This document shows, in pieces, positions 32,645 through 39,797 of a stretch of 50,891 nt of DNA. The DNA comes from a virus. Below the pieces are notes generated by a model. That model made no database searches. It was not told the origin of the DNA and saw only the letters and a list, made by a program, of their open reading frames with translations. Position numbers and translations under genes: made by a program. The stretch's first letter is position 1. Each line of letters starts with the position of its first letter. The stretch is taken from the IMG/VR virus record IMGVR_UViG_3300027733_000071, positions 1-50,891 of that record. The stretch is one strand, 5' to 3'.

Positions 32645-32832
32645 ACCAAAATATTTTTTGTAGCAAATGCCACAGAGTACCTAGTCAATGTTGTTGTTCG
32701 TCAGCAAAAGAACTAACCAATGAGGAAATTCTAGACATAGCTAAAACAATGCCAACCATAGATGGTGCAACGATGGAAGAGGCCTATATATTATTTGCAA
32801 GAGCAATGCTACAGAAAGCGAGTGAGAAATGA
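32641..32832 (+). CDS. Small zinc-knuckle paralogue with the 'FARAM' domain (63 aa)
   Basis: The N-terminus has CSKC (about 7-10) and a CCC cluster (about 17-19) that could hold zinc. The C-terminal 40 residues (KELTNEEILDIAKTM..., FARAMLQKASEK) match the previous protein. It therefore looks like a duplicated domain with a different head. Starts with a four-base overlap; function unknown. Confidence 0.5.
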   Translation: MNQNIFCSKCHRVPSQCCCSSAKELTNEEILDIAKTMPTIDGATMEEAYILFARAMLQKASEK

Positions 32833-33128
32833 AAGAGTTTATTGGTGAAGAAGCAAATAGCAAGTTAGATGAAAAAGAAAAGATTGCGCGTGTACGTAAA
32901 GTTAAAGAAGGCGCAGACGCACCATTAACTGAGCAAATCAATATGATATCGCCAGTGCGGCAGCCATTAGACATTGATGTGCTGCCTGAATCAACAGGTG
33001 TGTGGCAAGGCGATATGGACCCACTGCAACGATTCATCAACATGTATCAACCGGGTGAGTTAGTTTTGCGTGTTAATTTTCGTAAACATCTATTGCAAAT
33101 CCTTGAAGATTGGAAACATAAAAAATGA
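32829..33128 (+). CDS. Hypothetical early protein (99 aa)
   Basis: Charged N-terminus (ANSKLDEKEKIARVRKVK) then 'GVWQGDMDPLQRFINMYQPG' and a basic C-terminal helix (FRKHLLQILEDWKHKK). No family recognised. Overlaps both neighbours by four bases. Confidence 0.45.
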   Translation: MKEFIGEEANSKLDEKEKIARVRKVKEGADAPLTEQINMISPVRQPLDIDVLPESTGVWQGDMDPLQRFINMYQPGELVLRVNFRKHLLQILEDWKHKK

Positions 33129-33310
33129 TTTGCCCTACATGTGAATCAAAATCCAAGGTTTGGGACGTGCGTACGTATAAAACTGAAGAGCAAGATGGGT
33201 ATGCCTACGTGCAAAGACGCCATGAATGCCTATCTTGCGGCAACAGATACAGTAGTATACAGGTTACTGCAGAAGTTTGGGCTACACTAACTAATGGTTC
33301 TGAGGGTTAA
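33125..33310 (+). CDS. Zinc-ribbon protein, NrdR-like (61 aa)
   Basis: Cys-x-x-Cys at positions 3-6 (CPTC) and a second knuckle CLSCG (about 35-39) frame a four-Cys zinc ribbon with a Tyr- and Arg-rich hairpin between ('GYAYVQRRHECL'). This is the layout of NrdR-type and Ogr-like zinc ribbons, which bind nucleic acid. As a single-domain protein it could be a small transcriptional regulator. It is the last gene before the next promoter. Confidence 0.6.
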   Translation: MICPTCESKSKVWDVRTYKTEEQDGYAYVQRRHECLSCGNRYSSIQVTAEVWATLTNGSEG

Positions 33311-33465
33311 AATGCTGATTTCTTTTCACGATATGATAAACTTCAATTATTTTGAACTATTTTGCATAAAACTGTTTACAAACTCTGGAAACACATTAGA
33401 ATTGAAATTGTAGTAACTTAGTTAATTTTCTCTTGTTAAATAAATGTTAATTGAAAGGATTTAAA
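33311..33465 (+). promoter_or_regulatory. Second early promoter with shared operator
   Basis: TTTACA (33375-33380), 16-base spacer, TAGAAT (33397-33402), then ATTGTAGTA (33407-33415) around the start site, as in the divergent promoters. The exact 13-mer TTTCACGATATGA lies at 33324-33336, upstream of the -35 box. The region otherwise holds no gene. It drives the DUF932 gene from 33466. Confidence 0.6.
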
Positions 33466-34419
33466 ATGTCACACGAAATCGCAAAAACAGCAGCAGGTAA
33501 AAACGCAATGGCCTACGTTGGCGCAACTCCATGGCACGGCCTCGGTCAGGTATTAACTGCCGATGCTCCCTTAGAAGTTTGGGCTCAAGAATCTGGCTTA
33601 GATTTCTCATTAGCAACAACTGATGTAGAGTTTACAACGCCCGGCTTTGCAGGTTCTAAAATACATAGCAAATATGCAGGTCGTAAAGTAATGTATCGTA
33701 CTGACAGCGCAATGCCCTTAGGCTTAGTATCTGACAAATACAAAATTGTACAGCCGATCGAAGTTCTTGAATTCTTCCGCGATATCGTTGGCACAATTGC
33801 TAATCTAGAAACAGCCGGTGTTTTACGTGACGGTGCTCATTACTGGGCATTGGCTAAGATGAACGGCGAGTTCTCTCTTGCAGGCGATCGTGTTAATCAA
33901 TATCTTCTATTAGCTTCATCAGCTGATGGTTCCCTTGCCACTCAAGCACGTCTTACTAGTGTCCGAGTTGTTTGCAACAACACATTGCAATTAGCTACAG
34001 CAGGTAAAAAAGCTGATGTTAGTGTGCGTCATAACTCAGTATTTAAAGCAGCTGATGTTAAGAATCAATTAGCTAACTTTGATAGCAGCTTCAAAATGTT
34101 TAAAGATACAGCCGAAGCTCTGGCTCGTATCAAAGTATCATCAGCTCGAGCTAATTTTATCTTTGCTAAGATTCTTGGTGGCGATGAGAACAAGCCAAGC
34201 CGCGCTGCTGTTCGTGCATTAGAGTTATACCAAGGCGCTGGTATCGGTGCTGATCTTGAATCAGCCAAGGGTACAGCATGGGGTGCTTTAAACGCTGTGA
34301 CTCAGTTACTTGATTGGGAAACAGCTCGTACATCCGATGCAAGACTTGCTAATGCTTGGTTTGGCGGTGGCGTTAATGTTAAGCAACAAGTTGTTACTGC
34401 TTTAATGGCTTTAGCGTAA
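33466..34419 (+). CDS. DUF932 family phage/plasmid-like protein (317 aa)
   Basis: The motif 'MAYVGATPWHGLGQVL' near the start and the order 'SDKYKIVQPIEVLEFF', 'GAHYWALAKMNGEF', 'SVRVVCNNTLQLA' and 'VSVRHN' match DUF932 (TIGR03299), a phage and plasmid family of unknown function. It may be linked to recombination or replication, judged by the genes that usually surround it. It has its own promoter and a strong terminator, so it is a separate transcription unit and probably highly expressed. The ATG at 33466 follows TTGAAAGG. Confidence 0.8.
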   Translation: MSHEIAKTAAGKNAMAYVGATPWHGLGQVLTADAPLEVWAQESGLDFSLATTDVEFTTPGFAGSKIHSKYAGRKVMYRTDSAMPLGLVSDKYKIVQPIEVLEFFRDIVGTIANLETAGVLRDGAHYWALAKMNGEFSLAGDRVNQYLLLASSADGSLATQARLTSVRVVCNNTLQLATAGKKADVSVRHNSVFKAADVKNQLANFDSSFKMFKDTAEALARIKVSSARANFIFAKILGGDENKPSRAAVRALELYQGAGIGADLESAKGTAWGALNAVTQLLDWETARTSDARLANAWFGGGVNVKQQVVTALMALA

Positions 34420-34425
34420 AAAATT

Positions 34426-34448
34426 GGGGCCACGGCCCCTCTTTTATT
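34426..34448 (+). terminator. Terminator after the DUF932 gene
   Basis: GGGGCC-AC-GGCCCC stem followed by TCTTTTATT, with an A-rich stretch before the stem. A classic intrinsic terminator, six bases after the stop. Confidence 0.8.
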
Positions 34449-34508
34449 GTATAATTATTTTGTTGTCTCTTGTTACTAGTTTACTTATTGATCTTTGAAA
34501 GGTATTGT

Positions 34509-35030
34509 ATGAACATCTTCTATCTCCACCCCGTAGCACAAATTGCAGCAACTATGCATTGCGATAAACATGTTGGCAAAATGCTAATCGAATCCTGTCA
34601 ACTCCTAGCCACTGCGCATCACCACTATGGCAATGGCGCCAATGTTACCTATAAACCTACACACAAAAATCATCCTAGTGCTGTCTGGGTTCGTCAGTCT
34701 GTATTACATTACAATTACCTTGTCGATTTAGCTTGTGGCTTAGGCGCCGAGTTCTATAAACGTTATGGCAAACGCCATAAGTCACACGAGGTTCTTGTTG
34801 CTGAATTACTACTTGCGCCTAAAGATATGCACGATATCCCTTACCGTTGGCAAACACCACCCTTGGCAATGCCTGATGCTTACAAAAGCGATAACGCACT
34901 TACATCATATCGTCGCTATTACGCCAGCAAAATTGCAACAATGCCATTAGTGTATTACAAAGGCAAAGCACCAAGGCCGTATTGGCTTCAAGAATTATTA
35001 TGGTCACAAGACTTTAGGAGCGCAGCGTAA
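34509..35030 (+). CDS. Conserved phage protein with HCDKH motif (173 aa)
   Basis: The start 'MNIFYLHPVAQIAATMHCDK' with HVGKMLIES and CQLL, then 'YKPTHKNHPSAVWVRQS', 'YGKRHKSHE' and 'PPLAMPDAYK' is a recurring phage protein pattern of unknown function. The many conserved His, Cys and Asp suggest a metal-binding or nuclease-like enzyme. I do not recognise an established activity. The ATG at 34509 follows TTGAAAGG. The next gene starts on its stop (TAATG), so the pair may act together. Confidence 0.55.
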   Translation: MNIFYLHPVAQIAATMHCDKHVGKMLIESCQLLATAHHHYGNGANVTYKPTHKNHPSAVWVRQSVLHYNYLVDLACGLGAEFYKRYGKRHKSHEVLVAELLLAPKDMHDIPYRWQTPPLAMPDAYKSDNALTSYRRYYASKIATMPLVYYKGKAPRPYWLQELLWSQDFRSAA

Positions 35031-35428
35031 TGTTTAAATCTGTTGGAATATTTAGAGAGAAGATGGGCCTGCCTATTGGGACTGTACCTAAGTTATTAAG
35101 CGCTGAGGAGACATCATACTTCGCACGCTTTATTATGGAGGAGCTCTCTGAGTATCTTAAAGCCAATGAGGAGCATGATTTAATAGGCGCTGCTGATGCG
35201 ATCGCTGATTTAGTGTATGTATCCTTAGGCTGTGCACACGCGATGGGTCTACCATTTGAAGAGATCTTTGAAGCTGTGCACACAGCCAACATGCAAAAAG
35301 AACCTGCAGGTCCGTATACTCGATCGTTGCGAGGCTCACAATATGATGTTGTCAAGCCTTCTGGGTGGATGCCCCCTGAGCCTGCAATACAAAACGCAAT
35401 TCACCGTAAATCATCCGGAGCAAATTAA
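35030..35428 (+). CDS. MazG/all-alpha NTP pyrophosphohydrolase-like (132 aa)
   Basis: The core 'FIMEELSEYLKANEEHDLIG' and 'AADAIADLVYVSLGCAHAMG' (about 34-75) carries the EExxE...ExxD/DxxxD pattern of all-alpha NTP pyrophosphatases. Metal-binding acidic residues are Glu37, Glu38, Glu41 and the Asp residues of ADAIADLVY. The family hydrolyses dNTPs to dNMP and pyrophosphate; T4 gp56 dCTPase is a member of the same superfamily. A dCTPase role would fit the modification genes downstream, but specificity cannot be read. Confidence 0.7.
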   Translation: MFKSVGIFREKMGLPIGTVPKLLSAEETSYFARFIMEELSEYLKANEEHDLIGAADAIADLVYVSLGCAHAMGLPFEEIFEAVHTANMQKEPAGPYTRSLRGSQYDVVKPSGWMPPEPAIQNAIHRKSSGAN

Positions 35429-35796
35429 TGAATATTAATGATTTGATTAATGAGTTTGTTGAGACTAAAGCTTTAAAAGAAGGCTTTGCTGAGCAAATTA
35501 AAAGTTGTAATGAAAAGTTAGCCAGAATTGAAGCTGATATTATGGAGCAAATGGCTAATGCAGGCATCAGTAAAGCAGCGTCTGATAAGGCGTCATGCAC
35601 CATGCGTCAGGTTACACACCCCGCCATTGAAGATTGGGACGCGTTCTATAAGCATGTTGCATCAACTGGTGAGTTTGAGCTTTTACACAAGCGTTTGTCT
35701 TCAGCTGCCTTTAAGGAACGATGGGAAGCTGGAGAGGTTGTGCCTGGGACGTCATCATCGTCGGTCTGGGAATTATCAGTCGTTCGTCGCAAGTAA
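35428..35796 (+). CDS. Conserved early phage protein (122 aa)
   Basis: A coiled-coil N-terminal half (about 1-55, 'KSCNEKLARIEADIMEQMAN') precedes a small domain with 'TMRQVTHPAIEDWDAFYKHV' and 'LLHKRLSSAAFKERWEAGE', ending in VVRRK. The second part is a pattern I recall from many small phage proteins encoded near replication genes. Possibly a DNA- or nuclease-associated accessory protein; not established. Confidence 0.5.
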   Translation: MNINDLINEFVETKALKEGFAEQIKSCNEKLARIEADIMEQMANAGISKAASDKASCTMRQVTHPAIEDWDAFYKHVASTGEFELLHKRLSSAAFKERWEAGEVVPGTSSSSVWELSVVRRK

Positions 35797-35822
35797 CTTG
35801 TCAACTCGTAAAGGAAATTACC

Positions 35823-36581
35823 ATGGCAAAAGCACCAGCAGTAGCATCAAATCAAATAGCATTGTTTGAAGACCAGTTAGCCAGCATGGCAGCTGAGTCA
35901 CTTAAAGCTGAGCAATCATCTTTACAAACAACATTTTTATCAACCAAGGGTGGCATACTAACTTACCGTGGTGACCCTGTTGCAGGCAATAAATTGGAAT
36001 GCGTTATCATTGCAGCTCCTATTGAGCGTTTGTACTATGCATCAAGGTATGACCCTACAAAGATTGTGCCGCCTGATTGCTTTAGCATTGACTCATCAGC
36101 TATTGGCATGAAACCTAATAGTGCATCACCTGCTCCGCAACATGCAACATGTGAAGGTTGTCCTAAGAATGAATGGGGCTCATCACCAACTGGTGGAAAG
36201 GGTAAAGCTTGTCGTGAAACACGTCGACTATTAGTTATACCTGTTGATGCTTTAACCAGTGCTGATAAGATTAAAGGCGCAGAAGTAGCAGCATTACGTC
36301 CACCTGTAACTAGCCTAAAGAACTACGCTACATATGTGCAAACAATCGCTGCAACATTACGTCGTCCACCATTGGCTGTTGTAACTGAAATATCTGTACT
36401 GCCTGATGCTAAGACTCAGTTCAAGGTTGCTTTCAGTATGACACGTACAATTGAGGATCAAGATATTTTGCAGGCTCTAATTGCTAGAAGCAAAGAAGAA
36501 GTTAGTAACGCAATCGCCTCGGCTGGCGTAGTAACTGAAGTAGAAGCTGAAGCTCCTGCAATACAATCAGATCGTTTCTAA
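35823..36581 (+). CDS. Conserved phage protein, possibly ssDNA-binding (252 aa)
   Basis: The central part has CEGCPKNEWGSS and 'GKGKACRETRRLLV' (about 107-140), a three- or four-Cys knuckle (CxxC plus AC). Strands such as 'LECVIIAAPIERLYYA' and 'PPVTSLKNYATYVQTIAATL' form the rest. This is a recurrent phage family next to polymerase and nuclease genes, sometimes annotated as ssDNA-binding or recombination protein. The C-terminus is acidic (EVEAEAPAIQS), as in many ssDNA-binding proteins. The start at 35823 follows AAGGAAATTACC. Confidence 0.55.
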   Translation: MAKAPAVASNQIALFEDQLASMAAESLKAEQSSLQTTFLSTKGGILTYRGDPVAGNKLECVIIAAPIERLYYASRYDPTKIVPPDCFSIDSSAIGMKPNSASPAPQHATCEGCPKNEWGSSPTGGKGKACRETRRLLVIPVDALTSADKIKGAEVAALRPPVTSLKNYATYVQTIAATLRRPPLAVVTEISVLPDAKTQFKVAFSMTRTIEDQDILQALIARSKEEVSNAIASAGVVTEVEAEAPAIQSDRF

Positions 36582-36636
36582 GGAGTTAACCTGAAGGGTG
36601 AACGCAAAAGCTAGTAGCCCATTTTGAAAGGAATGT

Positions 36637-36918
36637 ATGCGTAATATTATCTATGTATTACCAATCATATTGGCGGCGTGTGCAGCATCTGCACCACCCG
36701 TACAGCAGGTAGCTTCCTATGGCCCACCACATGTTCAATTACTCTATGACGGAAAAGTACAACAAATGAGCAGAAATGAAGTGATTAACGCTATTCAAGA
36801 ATGCGAGGCTAATCGTATGCGAGCTGTGCCTATGCTTACAAAACGTATGATTTCAGGTATGATGTCTGATATTATTGTTGATGTGCAATGCATGCCGAGG
36901 TTTACACCCATATGGTAA
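36637..36918 (+). CDS. Early lipoprotein (93 aa)
   Basis: Short positively charged start (MRN), a hydrophobic segment and a lipobox, 'YVLPIILAAC' followed by AASAPP: signal peptidase II would cleave before Cys15. The mature part is 79 residues with 'YGPPHVQLLYDGKVQQMSRN' and two Cys. It would be anchored in the cell envelope. Lipoproteins made early in infection often block superinfection (as Llp or Cor do); that role is inferred from type and timing. The ribosome site is TTGAAAGGAATG. Confidence 0.6.
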   Translation: MRNIIYVLPIILAACAASAPPVQQVASYGPPHVQLLYDGKVQQMSRNEVINAIQECEANRMRAVPMLTKRMISGMMSDIIVDVQCMPRFTPIW

Positions 36919-38735
36919 AGCAACCTGTATTTCTCGACTTTGAAACAGAAGGCATTGAAGCTCGCCCTAAGTATCCACCTAAGCCTGTAGGCTTGGCGGT
37001 GTATGACCCTGAAGGTGTCTACCCAGATGGGTATCATTCATTTGACCACCTGCATAATAATAGCACTTCATTCAGCTTTGTTCGTGATATGCTAATGGAC
37101 ATTTGGGCAAGTGATCGCGCTGTCTGTTTCCATAATGCAATGTTTGATCTAGATGTTATTGAGACCCACTTTGATTTAGCAATACCTAATCCATTGAGGA
37201 TTCATGATACGTTAATTCTAGCCTTTCTGCATGACCCCCATGTCAGGTCTTTGTCACTAAAAGACTTAGTGGTTGAATGGGGATTGGCTGAGCCTAATGA
37301 ACGTGATGAATTAAAGGAATGGATTGTTACTAACGTACCTGAAGCTAAGAAAAAGAAATCCACATGGGGTGCTTACATCAGCAAAGGCCCAACTGAGTTA
37401 GTTGGCCGTTATGCTAAAGCTGACGTGCGGCTTACTTCTTTGTTGTATGACTTTTTGGCTTTGCAAGTTTTACCTGATCAGCAGATTGCTTATACACGTG
37501 AAATGGAATTAATTCCAGTGTTACTTGAAAACTCACGGCTTGGAGTTCGAGTTGACCGTGAAGGTTTACTTGCTGCAAAAGAGCAAGCAATATCAGACAT
37601 TGAAAAAAGTACTGTTTGGGTTCGTGCATTGTTAAATTCTCCTGAGTTAAATGTTGACAGCGATCAGCAGCTGGTTGAATGTATTTATCAGTCTGAGCAT
37701 TGGGATAAAAATAAAAAGTGGCCATCAACAGACAAAGGCCAATTACAGGCTACCAAGGAAGCATTTGAAGAGATGCTAACCAATGAATACCTTAGGGATG
37801 TTCTACGTTACCGCGCCAATCTATCTACTTGTTTATCCACGTTTATCGAGCCTTGGTTATGCGCATCTGAATCAACTGGCAGAATCTTTACTAATTGGAA
37901 TAGCGTAAGAGGTGAACGGGGTGGTACACGTACAGGTCGGCTATCTTCTACACCTAACTTTCAAAACGCGCCTATTCGTTATCCTAAAGTAAGCATTCCA
38001 CCTGACTTAGATGTTACGCCTCTACCACTTATTCGTAGCTTTATTTTACCGGATGAGGGGCATAAGTTAATTGCGTGTGACTTTAACGCACAGGAGCTAA
38101 GAATCTTTGCTCACTTTGAAGGTGGTAACCTTATGCGTCAGTATCAGAATGATGCAAGGGCTGATTTACATACCTACGCAGCTGAGATGATGACCAAGGC
38201 TTCAGGTAGAGAGGTTAGTCGTACATACTCAAAAGGTGTATCATTTGCTATTCTGTATGGCGCTGGCCCTAAAAAAATTAGTGAAATGCTTGAGGTAGAT
38301 TATGAGATGGCTAAAACATTGATGGACGCTTATACAACCGCTGTGGCGCCAGGTCTTAAAGATATGCAATCCACCATGCGCACTCGGTATAAGTTAAATC
38401 AGCCTATTAAAACAATTGGAGGTAGATTAGTTAAGATGGAACCACCTAAGGTTATACTAGGAAGACTAAGAGAGTTTGACTATAAAGGCGTTAACTTATT
38501 AATTCAAGGCTCCGCTGCTGATCAAGCTAAGCAAGCCATGTTAGATTATCAAAAGCTACGTAACGGTAGTCGGTTATTATTAAGTGTGCACGATGAGTTG
38601 GTTATTAGCGCGCCAATAGAGCATACTGAACGTGAGGCTAATTGCCTAATGAACGCTATGTGTAACGCTGTTGCAATGGATGTCCCTATGGTAAGTGATT
38701 ACAAAGTAGGTGACACGTATCAGGAGACAAAATGA
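36912..38735 (+). CDS. Family A DNA polymerase with 3'-5' exonuclease (607 aa)
   Basis: The exonuclease motifs are DFETEG (Asp9, Glu11), HNAMFD (Asp79) and YAKAD (Asp171). The polymerase motifs are motif A ACDFNAQELR (Asp390, Glu395), the O-helix RTYSKGVSFAILYG (437-450, with Lys441, Phe445, Tyr449), and motif C LSVHDE (His558, Asp559, Glu560). No 5'-3' exonuclease domain. All catalytic residues are present. It is the replicative enzyme of the phage and works with the primase-helicase. Phe at the position matching E. coli Pol I Phe762 is the bacterial-type residue. The start overlaps the lipoprotein stop by seven bases. Confidence 0.9.
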   Translation: MVKQPVFLDFETEGIEARPKYPPKPVGLAVYDPEGVYPDGYHSFDHLHNNSTSFSFVRDMLMDIWASDRAVCFHNAMFDLDVIETHFDLAIPNPLRIHDTLILAFLHDPHVRSLSLKDLVVEWGLAEPNERDELKEWIVTNVPEAKKKKSTWGAYISKGPTELVGRYAKADVRLTSLLYDFLALQVLPDQQIAYTREMELIPVLLENSRLGVRVDREGLLAAKEQAISDIEKSTVWVRALLNSPELNVDSDQQLVECIYQSEHWDKNKKWPSTDKGQLQATKEAFEEMLTNEYLRDVLRYRANLSTCLSTFIEPWLCASESTGRIFTNWNSVRGERGGTRTGRLSSTPNFQNAPIRYPKVSIPPDLDVTPLPLIRSFILPDEGHKLIACDFNAQELRIFAHFEGGNLMRQYQNDARADLHTYAAEMMTKASGREVSRTYSKGVSFAILYGAGPKKISEMLEVDYEMAKTLMDAYTTAVAPGLKDMQSTMRTRYKLNQPIKTIGGRLVKMEPPKVILGRLREFDYKGVNLLIQGSAADQAKQAMLDYQKLRNGSRLLLSVHDELVISAPIEHTEREANCLMNAMCNAVAMDVPMVSDYKVGDTYQETK

Positions 38736-38881
38736 TATTACAACCAAGGTATCCTAAAACGCGTATGGCATCAAGACGTCGTGCGCATCTAAGGAAGTGG
38801 ACTAAATTCAATGCATTGCAATGCTTTAAAATACGTATAAAATACGGTCGTCGTAAGAACATTCACTGGTGGAGAACATGA
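38732..38881 (+). CDS. Small strongly basic protein (49 aa)
   Basis: Reads MILQPRYPKTRMASRRRAHL then a stretch with Lys-Trp, Lys-Tyr-Gly-Arg-Arg and the end WWRT. Starts with an ATGA overlap at the polymerase stop and ends with an ATGA overlap at the nuclease start. The two perfect overlaps are strong evidence for a real gene. The basic, aromatic sequence suggests nucleic-acid binding; no function is known. Confidence 0.6.
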   Translation: MILQPRYPKTRMASRRRAHLRKWTKFNALQCFKIRIKYGRRKNIHWWRT

Positions 38882-39516
38882 GTTATTCAAATTCAAGCAT
38901 TAAAACATACGAGCAATGCCCTTTCAAATATAAACTAACACGTATTGAACATCGACAAGAGCCAACAGGTGACGCCGCAACACGAGGTAAAGCAATTCAC
39001 AGTGAGTTTGAAGACTTATTAAAAGATGGCTTGCCTTTGTACACTGAAGCAACTGCGCACTGGGAAACATACGTAAATGAATTAAAAGCTAAAGGCGCTA
39101 AATCTGAGGTAGAGCTTGGCTTTACTAAAGATTGGAATGTATGTGGCTTTTCAGAGAGTATAGTATGGCTTCGTGGAATTATAGATATCCTAGTTATTGA
39201 TCATACCACAGCCTATGTTGCTGATTGGAAAACTGGCAAAGAACGTGATTATGAAGAGCAATTAAAACTCTACGCCGTTATGATCTTTGCAGCACACCCT
39301 GAAGTAACTAAAGTTGACATGGAGATTATCTATACTGATTTAAAGAAAAAAGTAAAGTACACAGCCATAGAGCGTAAGGACTTTGAGGCACTAAAACTAT
39401 GGGTAGACAACCGCATTAGTCGTATTGAACGTGATGATATTTACGCGCCTAAGCCTAGTTTTGGCTGTAGGTGGTGCCACTTTAGAAAAGATAATGGTGG
39501 CCCTTGTAGATGGTAA
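38878..39516 (+). CDS. PD-(D/E)XK nuclease, Cas4/RecB-like (212 aa)
   Basis: The motif 'SYSNSSIKTYEQCPFKYKL' at the start, 'RGKAIHSEFEDLL' (His), then 'GIIDILV' and 'VADWKTGKERDYEEQLKLY' give the RecB-family nuclease core: Asp, Asp and Lys in the D-(x)n-DWK motif. Four Cys (one near the N-terminus and three near the end in CRWC...C) can hold a 4Fe-4S cluster as in Cas4 and AddB. It would degrade or trim DNA ends during replication or recombination. Confidence 0.8.
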   Translation: MSYSNSSIKTYEQCPFKYKLTRIEHRQEPTGDAATRGKAIHSEFEDLLKDGLPLYTEATAHWETYVNELKAKGAKSEVELGFTKDWNVCGFSESIVWLRGIIDILVIDHTTAYVADWKTGKERDYEEQLKLYAVMIFAAHPEVTKVDMEIIYTDLKKKVKYTAIERKDFEALKLWVDNRISRIERDDIYAPKPSFGCRWCHFRKDNGGPCRW

Positions 39517-39797
39517 CCAGAGTTATTCTAGAACGAGATCTCGAAGGTTACTTTGCTAGGCAGTGTAAGAAAAAAGGCCTAATGACTTTAAAGTTGAATG
39601 TTCGATTTTCTCGTGGTTGGCCTGATCGTATTGTGGTATTGAAAGATGGTAAAGTTATGTGGGTTGAGTTAAAAAGACCTGGCGCTAAACTGTTGCCATT
39701 GCAAGTTAAAGTACACTTTGAGCTTAATAAGTGGAACCAAGAAGTATACGTAATAGATTCTAAAGAAGGGATAGATAATGTTTTGGCAACCGCATGA
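39510..39797 (+). CDS. VRR-NUC nuclease (95 aa)
   Basis: Short stand-alone VRR-NUC: an N-terminal helix (LERDLEGYFARQCKKKG), then 'RGWPDRIVVLKDGKVMWVEL' with KRPGA (Asp, Glu and Lys of the PD-ExK core), and 'LLPLQVKVHFEL'. The family cuts branched or flapped DNA. It lies between the RecB-like nuclease and the SNF2-type helicase, overlapping both. Confidence 0.85.
   Translation: MVTRVILERDLEGYFARQCKKKGLMTLKLNVRFSRGWPDRIVVLKDGKVMWVELKRPGAKLLPLQVKVHFELNKWNQEVYVIDSKEGIDNVLATA

Noticed and set aside
34509-35030. Annotation as a pyrimidine-dimer glycosylase
   Set aside because: The start resembles proteins sometimes labelled so, but I could not match the T4 DenV motifs, so I left it as unknown.
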